NCBI RefSeq assembly: GCF_000368145.1 | Contig: NZ_KB849286.1 | Location: forward strand, 1 to 64,000 | DNA: 64,000 nt | Direction: 5' to 3' | Origin: Acinetobacter guillouiae CIP 63.46 | GTDB taxonomy: Bacteria > Pseudomonadota > Gammaproteobacteria > Pseudomonadales > Moraxellaceae | Part shown: piece by piece, positions 39,598 through 48,352 of the stretch | Layout: each line of letters begins with the position of its first letter | How positions within the stretch are numbered: the stretch's first letter is position 1 | Made by a program: the position numbers and the translations under genes | Notes under the pieces: model-generated | Told to the model about the DNA's origin: nothing | Seen by the model: the letters and a program-made list of their open reading frames with translations, nothing else | The model's database searches: none

Positions 39598-40599
39598 ATG
39601 CAAGACCGTTTAATCAGTGGGGCTGAAAAACCCGAAGATCATTTTGATCGTGCCATTCGTCCAACCTCTTTGGATGATTATATAGGCCAACCTGTCGTAC
39701 GAGAGCAAATGGAAATCTTCATTGGTGCTGCTCGTGGTCGTGGTGAAGCACTTGATCATACCTTGATCTTTGGCCCACCCGGTTTAGGTAAAACCACATT
39801 GGCCAATATTATTGCCCGTGAAATGGGGGGGAACCTTAAATCTACCTCTGGTCCAGTACTGGAACGTGCAGGTGATTTGGCTGCAATGCTGACCAATCTG
39901 GAAGAAGGTGATGTGCTATTTATCGATGAAATTCATCGCCTCTCTCCAGTGATTGAAGAAATTCTTTATCCCGCGATGGAAGATTACCAACTCGATATCA
40001 TGATTGGTGAGGGCCCTGGTGCACGTTCGATAAAATTAGATTTACCACCATTTACTTTGGTTGCTGCAACAACGCGTGCAGGTCTACTCACCTCACCTTT
40101 GCGTGATCGCTTTGGAATTGTGCAACGTTTAGAGTTTTATTCAGTCGAAGATTTGACTCATATTGTTGCACGTTCAGCATCATTAATGAATGTTCCCACA
40201 ACAGCAGATGGTGCAAAAGAAATTGCTCGTCGTGCACGTGGTACTCCCCGTATTGCTAACCGTTTGTTACGTCGTGTCCGTGACTATGCACAAGTTAAAG
40301 GCACGGGTGAAGTCACTCAACACATGGCGCAACGTGCATTAGATATGTTAAATGTTGATAAAGATGGTTTAGATACGTTAGACCGTCGTTATTTATCGAT
40401 GTTATTAGAACGTTTTGATGGCGGCCCTGCTGGTGTTGAAGCTCTAGCTGCAGCAATGGCTGAAGATTCAGGCACGCTAGAAGATGTGATTGAACCCTAT
40501 TTGATTCAGCAAGGTTATGCTATGCGTACCGCTCGTGGACGTATTGCAACCAACCAAGCCTATTTACAGTTTGGGATGACACCACCTGAACCAAAATAA
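39598..40599 (+). CDS. ruvB: Holliday junction helicase RuvB
   Basis: AAA+ motor of RuvAB branch migration, 333 residues. Walker A GPPGLGKT (59-66), Walker [11 protein letters not shown] (about 105-114), sensor 1 in VAATTRAG and the arginine-finger region GARS are present. The C-terminal winged helix ends with [14 protein letters not shown]. Two strong hairpins follow, ending the operon. Confidence 0.97.
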   Translation: MQDRLISGAEKPEDHFDRAIRPTSLDDYIGQPVVREQMEIFIGAARGRGEALDHTLIFGPPGLGKTTLANIIAREMGGNLKSTSGPVLERAGDLAAMLTNLEEGDVLFIDEIHRLSPVIEEILYPAMEDYQLDIMIGEGPGARSIKLDLPPFTLVAATTRAGLLTSPLRDRFGIVQRLEFYSVEDLTHIVARSASLMNVPTTADGAKEIARRARGTPRIANRLLRRVRDYAQVKGTGEVTQHMAQRALDMLNVDKDGLDTLDRRYLSMLLERFDGGPAGVEALAAAMAEDSGTLEDVIEPYLIQQGYAMRTARGRIATNQAYLQFGMTPPEPK

Positions 40600-40602
40600 T
40601 CA

Positions 40603-40633
40603 ACTCAAGGGAATATTGAATATTCCCTTGAGT
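40603..40633. terminator. 13-bp perfect inverted repeat after ruvB
   Basis: ACTCAAGGGAATA-TTGAA-TATTCCCTTGAGT, a 13-bp stem with a 5-base loop starting just after the ruvB stop. It lacks a clean T run, so on its own it may stall or protect the mRNA rather than terminate. Confidence 0.6.
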
Positions 40634-40650
40634 CTCTTATGATTTTATAT

Positions 40651-40680
40651 ATAAAAGCCCTATACAAATAGGGCTTTTAT
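40651..40680. terminator. Bidirectional terminator between ruvB and the TonB receptor gene
   Basis: ATAAAAGCCCTA-TACAAA-TAGGGCTTTTAT, a 12-bp stem with A/T-rich feet on both sides. It lies between convergent ruvB and the receptor gene and can serve both. Confidence 0.8.
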
Positions 40681-40704
40681 AGTGCTAATCGAAGAAGGGT
40701 TTTA

Positions 40705-42894
40705 TTAGAATTTAAACGTTGTGCTCAATTGAACACGGCGTCCCTCTTGAGTATTTTTATACCGATTATAATAGTCTGCGCCTACTTTCTGATAATCAAC
40801 AAAGTTTTTATCAAAAATATTATATAAACCAACAGCAATATCCCACTGATTATTGACATTAAAATTTGATCCCATATGCATCAAACCATATGCTTTAAAA
40901 TCACCTAATGCATCATAAACTTCTTGGTTAACTACAGGTAGACTATTATAGTAGTCTGGTGTGAAACGCGCACGTTCACTCCGGTATTCGCCTCGCGCCC
41001 ATAATTGAATTTTATCATCCGCTTGCCATTTTAATGATGCATTAACAATATGTTTAGGTGTATCGTTTAAAGGCGGATTACCATTCTTTTTGTCCTTAAT
41101 TTCTGCCACTGTCCATGTATAATTCAAACCAAATTTCCAAGTCGGTACAAACTCCCAATTTAAGCCGGTTTCAACACCATAGATTTCTGCTTCTCGAGCA
41201 TTGATAGGACGAGTAACATTCCAAGCGCGTTTGTCAGTATCTCCAGATTGCATTAACCATGGTGTACCAAGACTAGCCATGAATTTTTCACAATCTGCTT
41301 TTACCTTAGCGTCCTTGGCATCACAGGTTCTCTCCACTGGTCCATTGACTATTTTATCTTGAATCTGACTAAAAAATGCTGTGATGTTAGCATCAAAATT
41401 AGAACCGTTATTAAAATAAGTACCCAGTTCAAAGTTATTACTTGTTTCAGGTTTTAAATTTGGACTACCAAAAAGAGGAGTCCGCCCCTGTCCACCAACA
41501 TTATAAATTCCATTGGTCAGGCGCTCTAAGCGTGGCGCTTTATAGCCCTCACTATAACCACCTTTAAACGTCCAATTGTCATTTGCATTCCAAACTAAAT
41601 ATGCTCTAGGTGTCCAAAAACTACCAAATGTATCATGATTGTCAAAACGTAAACCCATGGTTAAAGCTAGATCAGGAGTAAGTGCCCATGTGTCTTCAGC
41701 AAAAAGCCCCAGTTGCTGAAATGAAACCTCTTTATTTACCCTTAATCCATCTTTAATACTTGCATCCCACCATTGCCCACCAAGGGTAATATTGTGCCCT
41801 TTAAAATATTGAGTCGCCAATTTAGTATCAAAAATCGTATCCTCACTTTCTAAAAGACGTGGGGTAATCACACTTGAACCTGCTTGAGCACGCGATGGAA
41901 TAAGTCGACCAATGGTTTCAGTTTGAGTATTACTTATACTTGATTCCAAGGTCCCTATTTTATTGCGCCATGTATGTGCAAGCACTAGCCGATCTCGATT
42001 AAACTCTTTTGTTTTATCATAACCACCATTTGCACCAAGGGTACCAAGTTGACTCTTAGTATTATCGTACCATTGTTCAGTTTTTTCATATTCTAACGAG
42101 AGGTCATGTTGCTTTGTTGGGGTAAATGTTAAACGAGCACCAATTGTTTCTAAATCTGATTTGGTTGGATTATCACCCCTGTTTAGCTCTACTGAATTAT
42201 CATTTACATCAAGATATCCCACATTAGATTGACTCCGTTGAGCCTTTCGTGCGCGAAGCTGCACTCCCAATAAATCCTGAATAATTGGGCCAGTAATAAA
42301 CCCATCTGTAGCACGTTGATTACCAAAATCTGAACTGTTTGGAAGTAAAGTCCCTTCTAATGTGATGGAGCCTGTCCATTCATTTGAAACTTTCTTTGTA
42401 ATAATATTGACAACACCACCAATAGCATCAGAACCGTACAATGTAGAAGCAGGTCCTCGAATCACTTCAATTCGTTCAATTGCTGAAACTGGAGGAATAA
42501 AACTATTATTTGACTCCCCAAAACCATTTGGTGCGATATCCCCAGTACTGTTCTGACGACGACCATCTATCAAAACAAGGGAATACTCAGAATCCATCCC
42601 ACGGATACGTATATTTAACCCGCCAGTTTTCCCAGCGCCTGGGCTAATATCAACCCCCTCAACATCAACTAAAGCATCTGCAATTGAGTTTATACGTTTA
42701 TCTTTTAGATCTTGTGCTGTGATCACAGTAATACTTGCCGGTGCATCTTTTAGTTTTTGCTCATAACCCGCTGCAGAAACAACAATTGTTGAAAGTTGTT
42801 GTGTAGCAGATTCTGTCTTGCTATTTGCAAACGCTGAAGTTGTTGTAATTCCTAAAAGTGCAATTGAAATAGGACGAAGGTTAAATTTACTCAT
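40705..42894 (-). CDS. TonB-dependent catecholate-siderophore-type receptor
   Basis: Outer membrane receptor of 729 residues, of the FepA/CirA type by plug sequence. I choose the ATG at 42894 (MSKFNLRPISIALLG); an ATG at 43008 would add 38 residues. A signal peptide ends near SAFAN. A TonB box is in STIVVSA. The plug has PASITVITAQDL, LIDGRRQN, IERIEVIRGPASTLYGSDA and IGGVVNII. The last residue is Phe, as for outer membrane barrels. A Fur box lies about 60-80 bases upstream. The exact siderophore cannot be told. Confidence 0.9.
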   Translation of the reverse strand: MSKFNLRPISIALLGITTTSAFANSKTESATQQLSTIVVSAAGYEQKLKDAPASITVITAQDLKDKRINSIADALVDVEGVDISPGAGKTGGLNIRIRGMDSEYSLVLIDGRRQNSTGDIAPNGFGESNNSFIPPVSAIERIEVIRGPASTLYGSDAIGGVVNIITKKVSNEWTGSITLEGTLLPNSSDFGNQRATDGFITGPIIQDLLGVQLRARKAQRSQSNVGYLDVNDNSVELNRGDNPTKSDLETIGARLTFTPTKQHDLSLEYEKTEQWYDNTKSQLGTLGANGGYDKTKEFNRDRLVLAHTWRNKIGTLESSISNTQTETIGRLIPSRAQAGSSVITPRLLESEDTIFDTKLATQYFKGHNITLGGQWWDASIKDGLRVNKEVSFQQLGLFAEDTWALTPDLALTMGLRFDNHDTFGSFWTPRAYLVWNANDNWTFKGGYSEGYKAPRLERLTNGIYNVGGQGRTPLFGSPNLKPETSNNFELGTYFNNGSNFDANITAFFSQIQDKIVNGPVERTCDAKDAKVKADCEKFMASLGTPWLMQSGDTDKRAWNVTRPINAREAEIYGVETGLNWEFVPTWKFGLNYTWTVAEIKDKKNGNPPLNDTPKHIVNASLKWQADDKIQLWARGEYRSERARFTPDYYNSLPVVNQEVYDALGDFKAYGLMHMGSNFNVNNQWDIAVGLYNIFDKNFVDYQKVGADYYNRYKNTQEGRRVQLSTTFKF

Positions 42895-42956
42895 AGATAG
42901 AATTCCAGTAGATGGACGACATAAACAGTTGAAAATAAATAAAACACCCAAATATG

Positions 42957-42975
42957 AATGATAAGAATTATCATT
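42957..42975. promoter_or_regulatory. Fur box of the TonB receptor gene
   Basis: AATGATAA-GAA-TTATCATT, a perfect 19-base palindrome that matches the Fur consensus (GATAATGATAATCATTATC) well. It lies upstream of the receptor ATG at 42894, where iron-bound Fur would block the promoter. Confidence 0.85.
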
Positions 42976-43019
42976 TGCAATAAAAAGAATACAAAAGATG
43001 GTAGTCATAGTAAAGAGAT

Positions 43020-43716
43020 ATTACATATTATTTTAATTAAAACTTAATAAAAACTTTTGTTGGTTTTAAAAGGCTTATTTAATTGCATTGATCTTATTAA
43101 AAATTTGCTATTCAAAACAAATAAGCATTTGTGAATATTTAATTTTATTATTTTATAAAATCTTCTTCGATACATCCTTTTTACTCAGCACTTAATAAAA
43201 ATTCCTACACTCAATTGGCTGTTAGTAAGGTAGTTCAAAGATAAAAACACCAAAGCATCATATAGCTATGCTGCTTATTTAAACAATTACAAAAAAATAA
43301 TTTTGGAATGAACGGGTTTCGTCGAGTGTTGAAGTTATGAAATATAGAGCGGATATTCAATTGCCATCTTTTATTTCACGCTGCAAATGCAGATTGAAAT
43401 ACTCTTTTGATTAATGAGTTTTTCTTATTGTACGTTTAAAACTTTAAACTTATAAAAAAGCCAATTCAATGTTAATAACTTAATAAAAGGACAGTTGATA
43501 ATTTTGACTGAGCAAACCAAAAAGGAATCAAATTGAGTGAACTTGCATGGAATGTGAGTTTAGAAAAAAAATTCAACAGCGCATATACCTAAAGCTCATT
43601 CGAGAGTCTTTTATACAAATATTCAAACTTGCTGATGTTGATCGTTATCGCCCGAAAATCAATATTTTCAACATGGATGTACTGGTTTCATAATCGAATA
43701 AATAGGATATTTAAAT
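43020..43716. other. Gene-free spacer between the receptor and atoE
   Basis: About 700 bases without a credible ORF; every frame is broken by many stops. It carries the promoters of both flanking genes. Stretches from 43310 to 43700 are less AT-rich than the rest and may be decayed coding DNA, but I cannot identify it. Confidence 0.45.
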
Positions 43717-45126
43717 ATGGATAACACTCAGAATATATTACAAAAATTTGCAATAAAAGTCAGTGATTGGTCAGAAAAATGGTTTCCTGATTCCTATATC
43801 TTTGCCCTGTTAGGCGTCATCATTGTCACCATAGCTGCGATTGGAATAGGAGCACCTGTTCAGGAGGTCGCAATTTCATTTGGCAATGGTTTCTGGAGTT
43901 TGATTCCATTTACGATGCAAATGTGTATGTTGATTGTCGTTGGTTATGTGGTTTCAGTATCCAAACCCGTCGAAATGCTGATTCAAAAAATGGCTCAGAT
44001 TCCCACATCTGGAAGAAATGCTATCGTTTTTGTAGCGACCGTCAGTTTGTTGATTTCACTGATTAACTGGGCCATGAGTACGGTTTTAACTGCCCTTTTG
44101 GTGATTGCACTATCCAAGCGTAAAGAGCTGAATATGGATTATCGTGCAGCTGCCGCAGCCGCTATTATTGGTATGGGAGCAACTTGGGCACTGGGTATTA
44201 GTTCTTCCGCTGCCCAGTTACAGGCAAACAAAGCGAGCTTACCAGAACCACTTTATAATTTAACTGGTATTATTCCTTTTACTGAAACGATCTTTTTACC
44301 ACAGTCTATGATTATGACTGCCGTATTGATTATTGTGTCAATTGCCATTGCATTCTGGTCTGCACCTAAAGGCAATAGTATAAAAACCATTGATGAATTT
44401 GATATTCATTTTGAAGATGAAAAGACCGAAGTTCAAAGTAAAAAACGCCCAGGTGATTGGCTGGAAAACTCCCCTATTCTGAGCATTTTAATTGTGGTTT
44501 TAGGCCTAATCTGGATGTTTAATGAATTTACAAAAAGTAATCCGATTATTGCCATTTCCAGTTTAAACACTTACAACTTTATCTTCCTAATGCTGGGTAT
44601 TGCTTTACACGGAACACCTCGAAATTTTTTAAATGCCGTTTCTAAAGCAGTCCCTGCGGTTTCTGGCGTACTGATTCAATTTCCACTCTATGGAAGTATT
44701 GCTTTTATCATGACAAGTGCAATGAACGCACAGGATTTATCTCTATCTCATTATATTGCTGAATTTTTTGTATCGATTGCATCCAAAGAAACTTTCGCAA
44801 TTGTTATGGGGTTATATTCGGCTATTTTAGGCTTTTTCATTCCATCTGGGGGTGGTAAGTGGATTATTGAAGCACCTTATGTCATGCAGGCTGCACACGA
44901 TTTAAAAGTACATTTAGGCTGGTCTGTTCAGATTTATAATGCAGCAGAAGCTTTACCCAATTTAATTAATCCTTTCTTTATGTTACCCATGTTGGGAATT
45001 TTAAAGTTAAAAGCCAAAGATGTTATTGGATTTACAGTTACTCAGCTTGTCTTCCATTTACCCTTGGTTTTATTCTTATTGTGGATTCTTGGTCGTACTT
45101 TAACGTATATGCCACCTACTTTTTAG
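43717..45126 (+). CDS. atoE: Short-chain fatty acid transporter AtoE
   Basis: Inner-membrane transporter of 469 residues with about 11-12 hydrophobic segments, matching the AtoE family. It has FPDSYIFALLGVIIVTI near the start, SLINWAMSTVLTALLVIALSK, AAAAAIIGMGATWALGISSSA, and IPSGGGKWIIEAPYVM late in the protein. AtoE carries butyrate or acetoacetate-type acids. No ato catabolic genes are adjacent. It is the last typical chromosomal gene before the accessory region. Confidence 0.9.
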   Translation: MDNTQNILQKFAIKVSDWSEKWFPDSYIFALLGVIIVTIAAIGIGAPVQEVAISFGNGFWSLIPFTMQMCMLIVVGYVVSVSKPVEMLIQKMAQIPTSGRNAIVFVATVSLLISLINWAMSTVLTALLVIALSKRKELNMDYRAAAAAAIIGMGATWALGISSSAAQLQANKASLPEPLYNLTGIIPFTETIFLPQSMIMTAVLIIVSIAIAFWSAPKGNSIKTIDEFDIHFEDEKTEVQSKKRPGDWLENSPILSILIVVLGLIWMFNEFTKSNPIIAISSLNTYNFIFLMLGIALHGTPRNFLNAVSKAVPAVSGVLIQFPLYGSIAFIMTSAMNAQDLSLSHYIAEFFVSIASKETFAIVMGLYSAILGFFIPSGGGKWIIEAPYVMQAAHDLKVHLGWSVQIYNAAEALPNLINPFFMLPMLGILKLKAKDVIGFTVTQLVFHLPLVLFLLWILGRTLTYMPPTF

Positions 45127-45161
45127 AATTTAAGATGCTTTGTTGTACAAAGTTATTTAAA

Positions 45162-45197
45162 CGGCTTATTCAACATAATCTTCTGATGAATAAGCCG
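45162..45197. terminator. Hairpin after atoE
   Basis: CGGCTTATTCA (45162-45172) pairs perfectly with TGAATAAGCCG (45187-45197) around a 14-base loop. No T run follows, so termination is uncertain. Confidence 0.5.
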
Positions 45198-45278
45198 GCA
45201 GCTAAAATTTATGCTACAAAAAATTAATCATCTTACAAACAAGCTTTAATTAATCATTGGAATATCGCTATTTTCCTT

Positions 45279-45511
45279 ATTGATAGATATGCAATAAACA
45301 ACACAGGAATGCATAGCAACATGAGTAATAAATTCGAATTCCAATACTTACATAAAATCTAACAATATCAAGCAATAATAAGAATTAAAAGACAAAACAT
45401 TAAATACATATATTCAATAAGTTATGTAAATTTAACTTTAATAAGGAATATTTAGCAGTCTATTTTTGGTCTACTATGGGTCGACTTGTATGAGATCCTT
45501 AATAAGTAGAC
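45279..45511. repeat. Direct repeat R1, left copy, with 11-bp iterons
   Basis: This stretch is about 80-85% identical to 47393-47640, beginning attgatagatatgcaat in both. It ends with three back-to-back 11-base units: 45458 GTCTATTTTTG, 45469 GTCTACTATGG and 45480 GTCGACTTGTA. An inverted GTAGAC follows at 45506. The two copies bracket a 1.9-kb segment with small orphan genes. The iterons resemble integrase arm sites or replication iterons. Confidence 0.7.
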
Positions 45512-45700
45512 TTTGCAAAAAAATCGGCTTAATTGCTGATCTATGTAGAAATCTTTAATGTAAAAAAGGGGCTGACGATTGGAAAATTACTATTCTTCTA
45601 AACATGTATATTTCTCTCTTTGTAAGGTTATAAGGAATATTAATAATTGTATTCAAAAAATTAACATAATCATGCTCAAAAACAACATGACAATGATGAA

Positions 45701-45763
45701 ATGAACTTAGGTAAATTTACTCAGAATTATTTTAGTTGGGATGAGTTATTTACTGTTATCTGA
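45701..45763 (+). pseudogene. umuC 3'-end remnant (copy 1)
   Basis: An in-frame tail reading LGKFTQNYFSWDELFTVI and a stop. It matches the NYFSWDxL ending of UmuC (C-terminal DUF4113 region), as in the remnants at 49.7 and 50.6 kb. Nothing of the rest of umuC is upstream. It overlaps the 3' end of the convergent gene at 45746. It shares the exact 19-base aattattttagttgggatg with copy 2. Confidence 0.6.
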
Positions 45764-46057
45764 TTTTAAGCACGATTCTTTCCAGTCTGTGACAAACTCA
45801 TCTATGACCTTCTGCTGTTCTGGAATTGTTACATACACGGGCTTAGATAACGCATCAGCAATCATGGCCTCTAATAGCTGAGCTTGATGTTCGCTTAACC
45901 TATATTTTGAATCATCAAATACTTTTCTTAAATCAATCTCGCCTTGGCGCAATTGAATGAGCATGTCTGCTGTATTTTCAACAATTTTGCATTCATCAGC
46001 TTCATTCGCGAAAACAGAAGAACTTAACAATAAAAGTAATAGAATTTTAAATTTCAT
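45746..46057 (-). CDS. Small secreted hypothetical protein
   Basis: Protein of 103 residues with a signal peptide (about 1-17, ending SSSVFA). The mature part is acidic and helical with two cysteines (ECKIVE and ESCLKSD) likely to pair. AAGAG lies upstream of the ATG. No family is recognised. Its end overlaps the umuC remnant, and it may be cargo of a mobile element. Confidence 0.65.
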   Translation of the reverse strand: MKFKILLLLLLSSSVFANEADECKIVENTADMLIQLRQGEIDLRKVFDDSKYRLSEHQAQLLEAMIADALSKPVYVTIPEQQKVIDEFVTDWKESCLKSDNSK

Positions 46058-46107
46058 ATTTTTGCTCTTAGAATTTGTATGATATTGTTAACTTATATTA
46101 ATAAGTG

Positions 46108-46287
46108 ATGTCTAAAATGGCAAATATAATAGATTTTTTAATATATGCAATTACATTATTTTTAGCTACATATGCGATTTTAGTAAATGAGACACATCAA
46201 ACAACTGGTGTTGAAGCAGTCGTTGCTGTTTTTGGAATGTTAGCAATAGCAAAAATGTTTACATCGCATAAAAACAGGGACTTTTAA
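46108..46287 (+). CDS. Small membrane protein, uncharacterised
   Basis: About 59 residues with two hydrophobic segments (about 8-24, LIYAITLFLATYAILVN, and 35-50, AVVAVFGMLAIAKMF). The start is ATG 46108; a GTG at 46105 or an ATG at 46117 are alternatives. There is no strong RBS. It is divergent from the secreted protein. Plausible but weakly supported. Confidence 0.45.
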   Translation: MSKMANIIDFLIYAITLFLATYAILVNETHQTTGVEAVVAVFGMLAIAKMFTSHKNRDF

Positions 46288-46292
46288 GTGAC

Positions 46293-46617
46293 CGTCCTCA
46301 CTCAGAGCCCCTTGCTTCACTCAATCTTTATGCATCAGCTACTTTATCATTGCGTGATATTCAGTAATTTAACTTTTGAGTATGGCAGTGAGGGATAATG
46401 CAGTACTCAGTAATGCCTCTTCATTTACCTAATCCCCCATCTAATCGTCGTTAGCTGTTCTTTCCTTATTCGGATTGTAATCTTGCGCCATTTGAGAAAG
46501 CATACCTTTTGCTAAAATTTGCGCCAAAGTCAGTATTAAATTTTTGTGCAAACCTATTAAGTGGGACAAATCAATCTGCTTTTTCTACAATATAGTTTCT
46601 AAACCGTATATACACTT
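46293..46617. repeat. Repeat R2, copy A (decayed, former coding DNA)
   Basis: About 320 bases that are roughly 80-85% identical to 46890-47188. On the minus strand a broken frame reads LILTLAQILAKGMLSQMAQ followed by DYNPNKERTANDD and a stop; copy B has LILTLARILAQGMLSQMAQ. The left end (near 46296-46420) is also similar to 52243-52395. It looks like the degraded end of a phage lysis region. No intact gene is present here. Confidence 0.6.
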
Positions 46618-46623
46618 ATATCT

Positions 46624-46890
46624 TTAAGCATCATTTATGGCATATTCAATAATACGTCGGCACTTTTCTTCCAAAGTCATGTTTTTTACAGCAAACTCTT
46701 CTAACAACTCATTAATAATAAAAATTTCTAAAAAATAAGTATATTTTTTCCCATTAATATCTAGCACTGTTTGACTCTGGTCATCTGGAATAATTTGGAT
46801 ATTCGCTTCAATTGCCCAAGGTTCTTCCACAAACAATATTTCCTCAGAAGAATATTGATCTATTCTCTGTAAACAATGAATTAAGTCCAT
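46624..46890 (-). CDS. Orphan 88-aa protein, possible immunity-type gene
   Basis: Soluble acidic protein (MDLIHCLQRIDQYSSEEILF through to EEKCRRIIEYAINDA). The family is not recognised. The size, acidity and position among decayed phage/toxin DNA resemble immunity genes, but no toxin partner is visible. It lies exactly between the R2 repeats, and its start codon touches copy B. The RBS is weak. Confidence 0.5.
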   Translation of the reverse strand: MDLIHCLQRIDQYSSEEILFVEEPWAIEANIQIIPDDQSQTVLDINGKKYTYFLEIFIINELLEEFAVKNMTLEEKCRRIIEYAINDA

Positions 46891-47188
46891 GCTTCACTCA
46901 ATCTTTATACATCAGCTACTTTATCATTGCGCGATATTTTGTAATTTAACTTTTGAGTATGGTCGTGAGAGTAATACAGTACTCAGTGATGCCTCTTCCT
47001 TAACAGAATCCACAAGCTAATCTCCTTCAGCCCTACTCTCCTCATTCGGATTGTAATCTTGTGCCATTTGAGAAAGCATGCCTTGTGCTAAAATTCGCGC
47101 CAAAGTCAGTATTAAACTCTTGTGCAAATTTATAAGTGGGGCAAATCAATTTGCTTTCTACAATATAGCCTCTAAAGCTTATATACAC
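46890..47188. repeat. Repeat R2, copy B (decayed, former coding DNA)
   Basis: About 300 bases matching copy A at 46293-46617. On the minus strand a frame reads LILTLARILAQGMLSQMAQ, DYNPNEESRAEGD and a stop. Copies A and B flank the 88-aa gene as direct repeats, which suggests the gene arrived or was duplicated by recombination between them. Confidence 0.6.
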
Positions 47189-47392
47189 GTACTGTTCAAG
47201 CAACCAGTCCGCTGTTCATGTAGATTTCCGTTTCTCTCAAAACATCTCATAGATGCTTTTGGTATAGTTGATAGGTTCACTTATAAATATCGTAAAATTC
47301 AATCAAGCAATCAGATCAGCAATATAAAAAGCTCTTGTTTTTTTAACTGACTGATTTGAAATTGAATCAACGCAAGTAAATACTGGCAAGCA
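47189..47392. other. Spacer without a credible gene
   Basis: About 200 AT-rich bases between R2 copy B and R1 right copy. Open frames here are short and start inside repeats. Nothing can be identified. Confidence 0.4.
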
Positions 47393-47640
47393 ATTGATAG
47401 ATATGCAATAAACAACACAGGAATGCATAGCAACATGAGTAATAAATTCGAATTCCAAATTCTAATATTTATATAAAATCTAACAATATCAAGCAATAAT
47501 AAGAATTAATCAACAAAGCATTAAATCCATATATTCAATAAGTTACATTAATTCTACTTTAATAAACAATATTTAGGAATATCTAGCAGTCTATTTCTAG
47601 TCTACTATGGGTCTACTTTTACAAACTCAGATTTGTAGAC
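47393..47640. repeat. Direct repeat R1, right copy, with 11-bp iterons
   Basis: The right copy of R1 starts attgatagatatgcaat. Its end carries three exact-phase 11-base units: 47589 GTCTATTTCTA, 47600 GTCTACTATGG and 47611 GTCTACTTTTA. Inverted GTAGAC is at 47635. The middle unit is identical to that of the left copy. Confidence 0.7.
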
Positions 47641-47725
47641 CATTTCAACCATGATTGGATAAAAATCCAACTATGGTGATTTCCCTAATGGTTGAAATGG
47701 TACCAAGATTGTGAAAATCACAATC
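47639..47725. repeat. Nested palindromic element
   Basis: Perfect 14-base arms ACCATTTCAACCAT (47639) and ATGGTTGAAATGGT (47688) enclose a smaller perfect hairpin, TTGGAT-AAAA-ATCCAA (47655-47670). A further hairpin GATTGTGA-AAA-TCACAATC follows at 47707-47725. The core ggtgatttccnnnatggttgaa (47675-47696) recurs inverted at 47901-47922. Confidence 0.6.
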
Positions 47726-48352
47726 CAGATCACAAACAATTTTTTAAAACAAACCCACTTTCAGTAGGTCAGTGCTTGAAGTGCTATTAGATACTCCCTT
47801 TTACTCAACTAGTATGGGAAGCAAGAAAGGAACTCCTCCACCGATTAGCGGAATTCCGCTATCGCTTAATTCTTATTAATTTCAGATTTGAAATCCCGAA
47901 TTCAACCATGATGGAAATCACCACAACCAAGATTGATTATGATTTGTAAATTATGTTCACAATATAACCCAACCATTTTGCTGCGTTTTTATTCAAAATA
48001 AAAAAAATATACTTGTTTTGACCAATTGAGAGATTGGTCCATAACTAGAAATGAAGTCCAGTATTGCCCACCCTAAGTGTTTTTTGTAGTATTAATACTA
48101 TAAACCTGCTTATCAACATTAAGTTTGTGGGATGTAAGTATCATAAACATTATCGAACGCAGTACAACCATCAAAAATCATACCTACACTGCTAAACAAA
48201 CCAAAAATAATAAGCGAGAAATATGATTTAATTTCAATGAGATTTTTAAAAAATTATATAATTTTTATATTTCTTTTATTTTTTAATAAATATTATTTCT
48301 GATAATTAAGGCCCACATGCAGACCTTAATTTTTATTTCTCTATTTCCTATA
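47726..48352. other. Gene-free stretch with an inverted partial copy of the palindrome
   Basis: About 630 bases without an ORF. An inverted partial copy of the nested palindrome lies at 47901-47922 (ttcaaccatgatggaaatca). The part from 47740 to 47880 could be decayed coding DNA. The rest is AT-rich, lying downstream of the OmpW-family gene. Confidence 0.45.
48304..48331. terminator. Weak hairpin after the OmpW-family gene
   Basis: AATTAAGG pairs with CCTTAATT around a 12-base loop, 22 bases after the stop at 48353. The T run is on the wrong side for leftward transcription, so function is uncertain. Confidence 0.35.

Noticed and set aside
47078-47350. 90-codon frame on the plus strand
   Set aside because: It runs antisense across decayed repeat R2 copy B and unrelated spacer, with no RBS and no protein-like composition.
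47311-47496. 61-codon hydrophobic frame on the minus strand
   Set aside because: It starts inside repeat R1'. The other R1 copy differs by an indel that breaks this frame, so the frame is not conserved. Probably not a gene.
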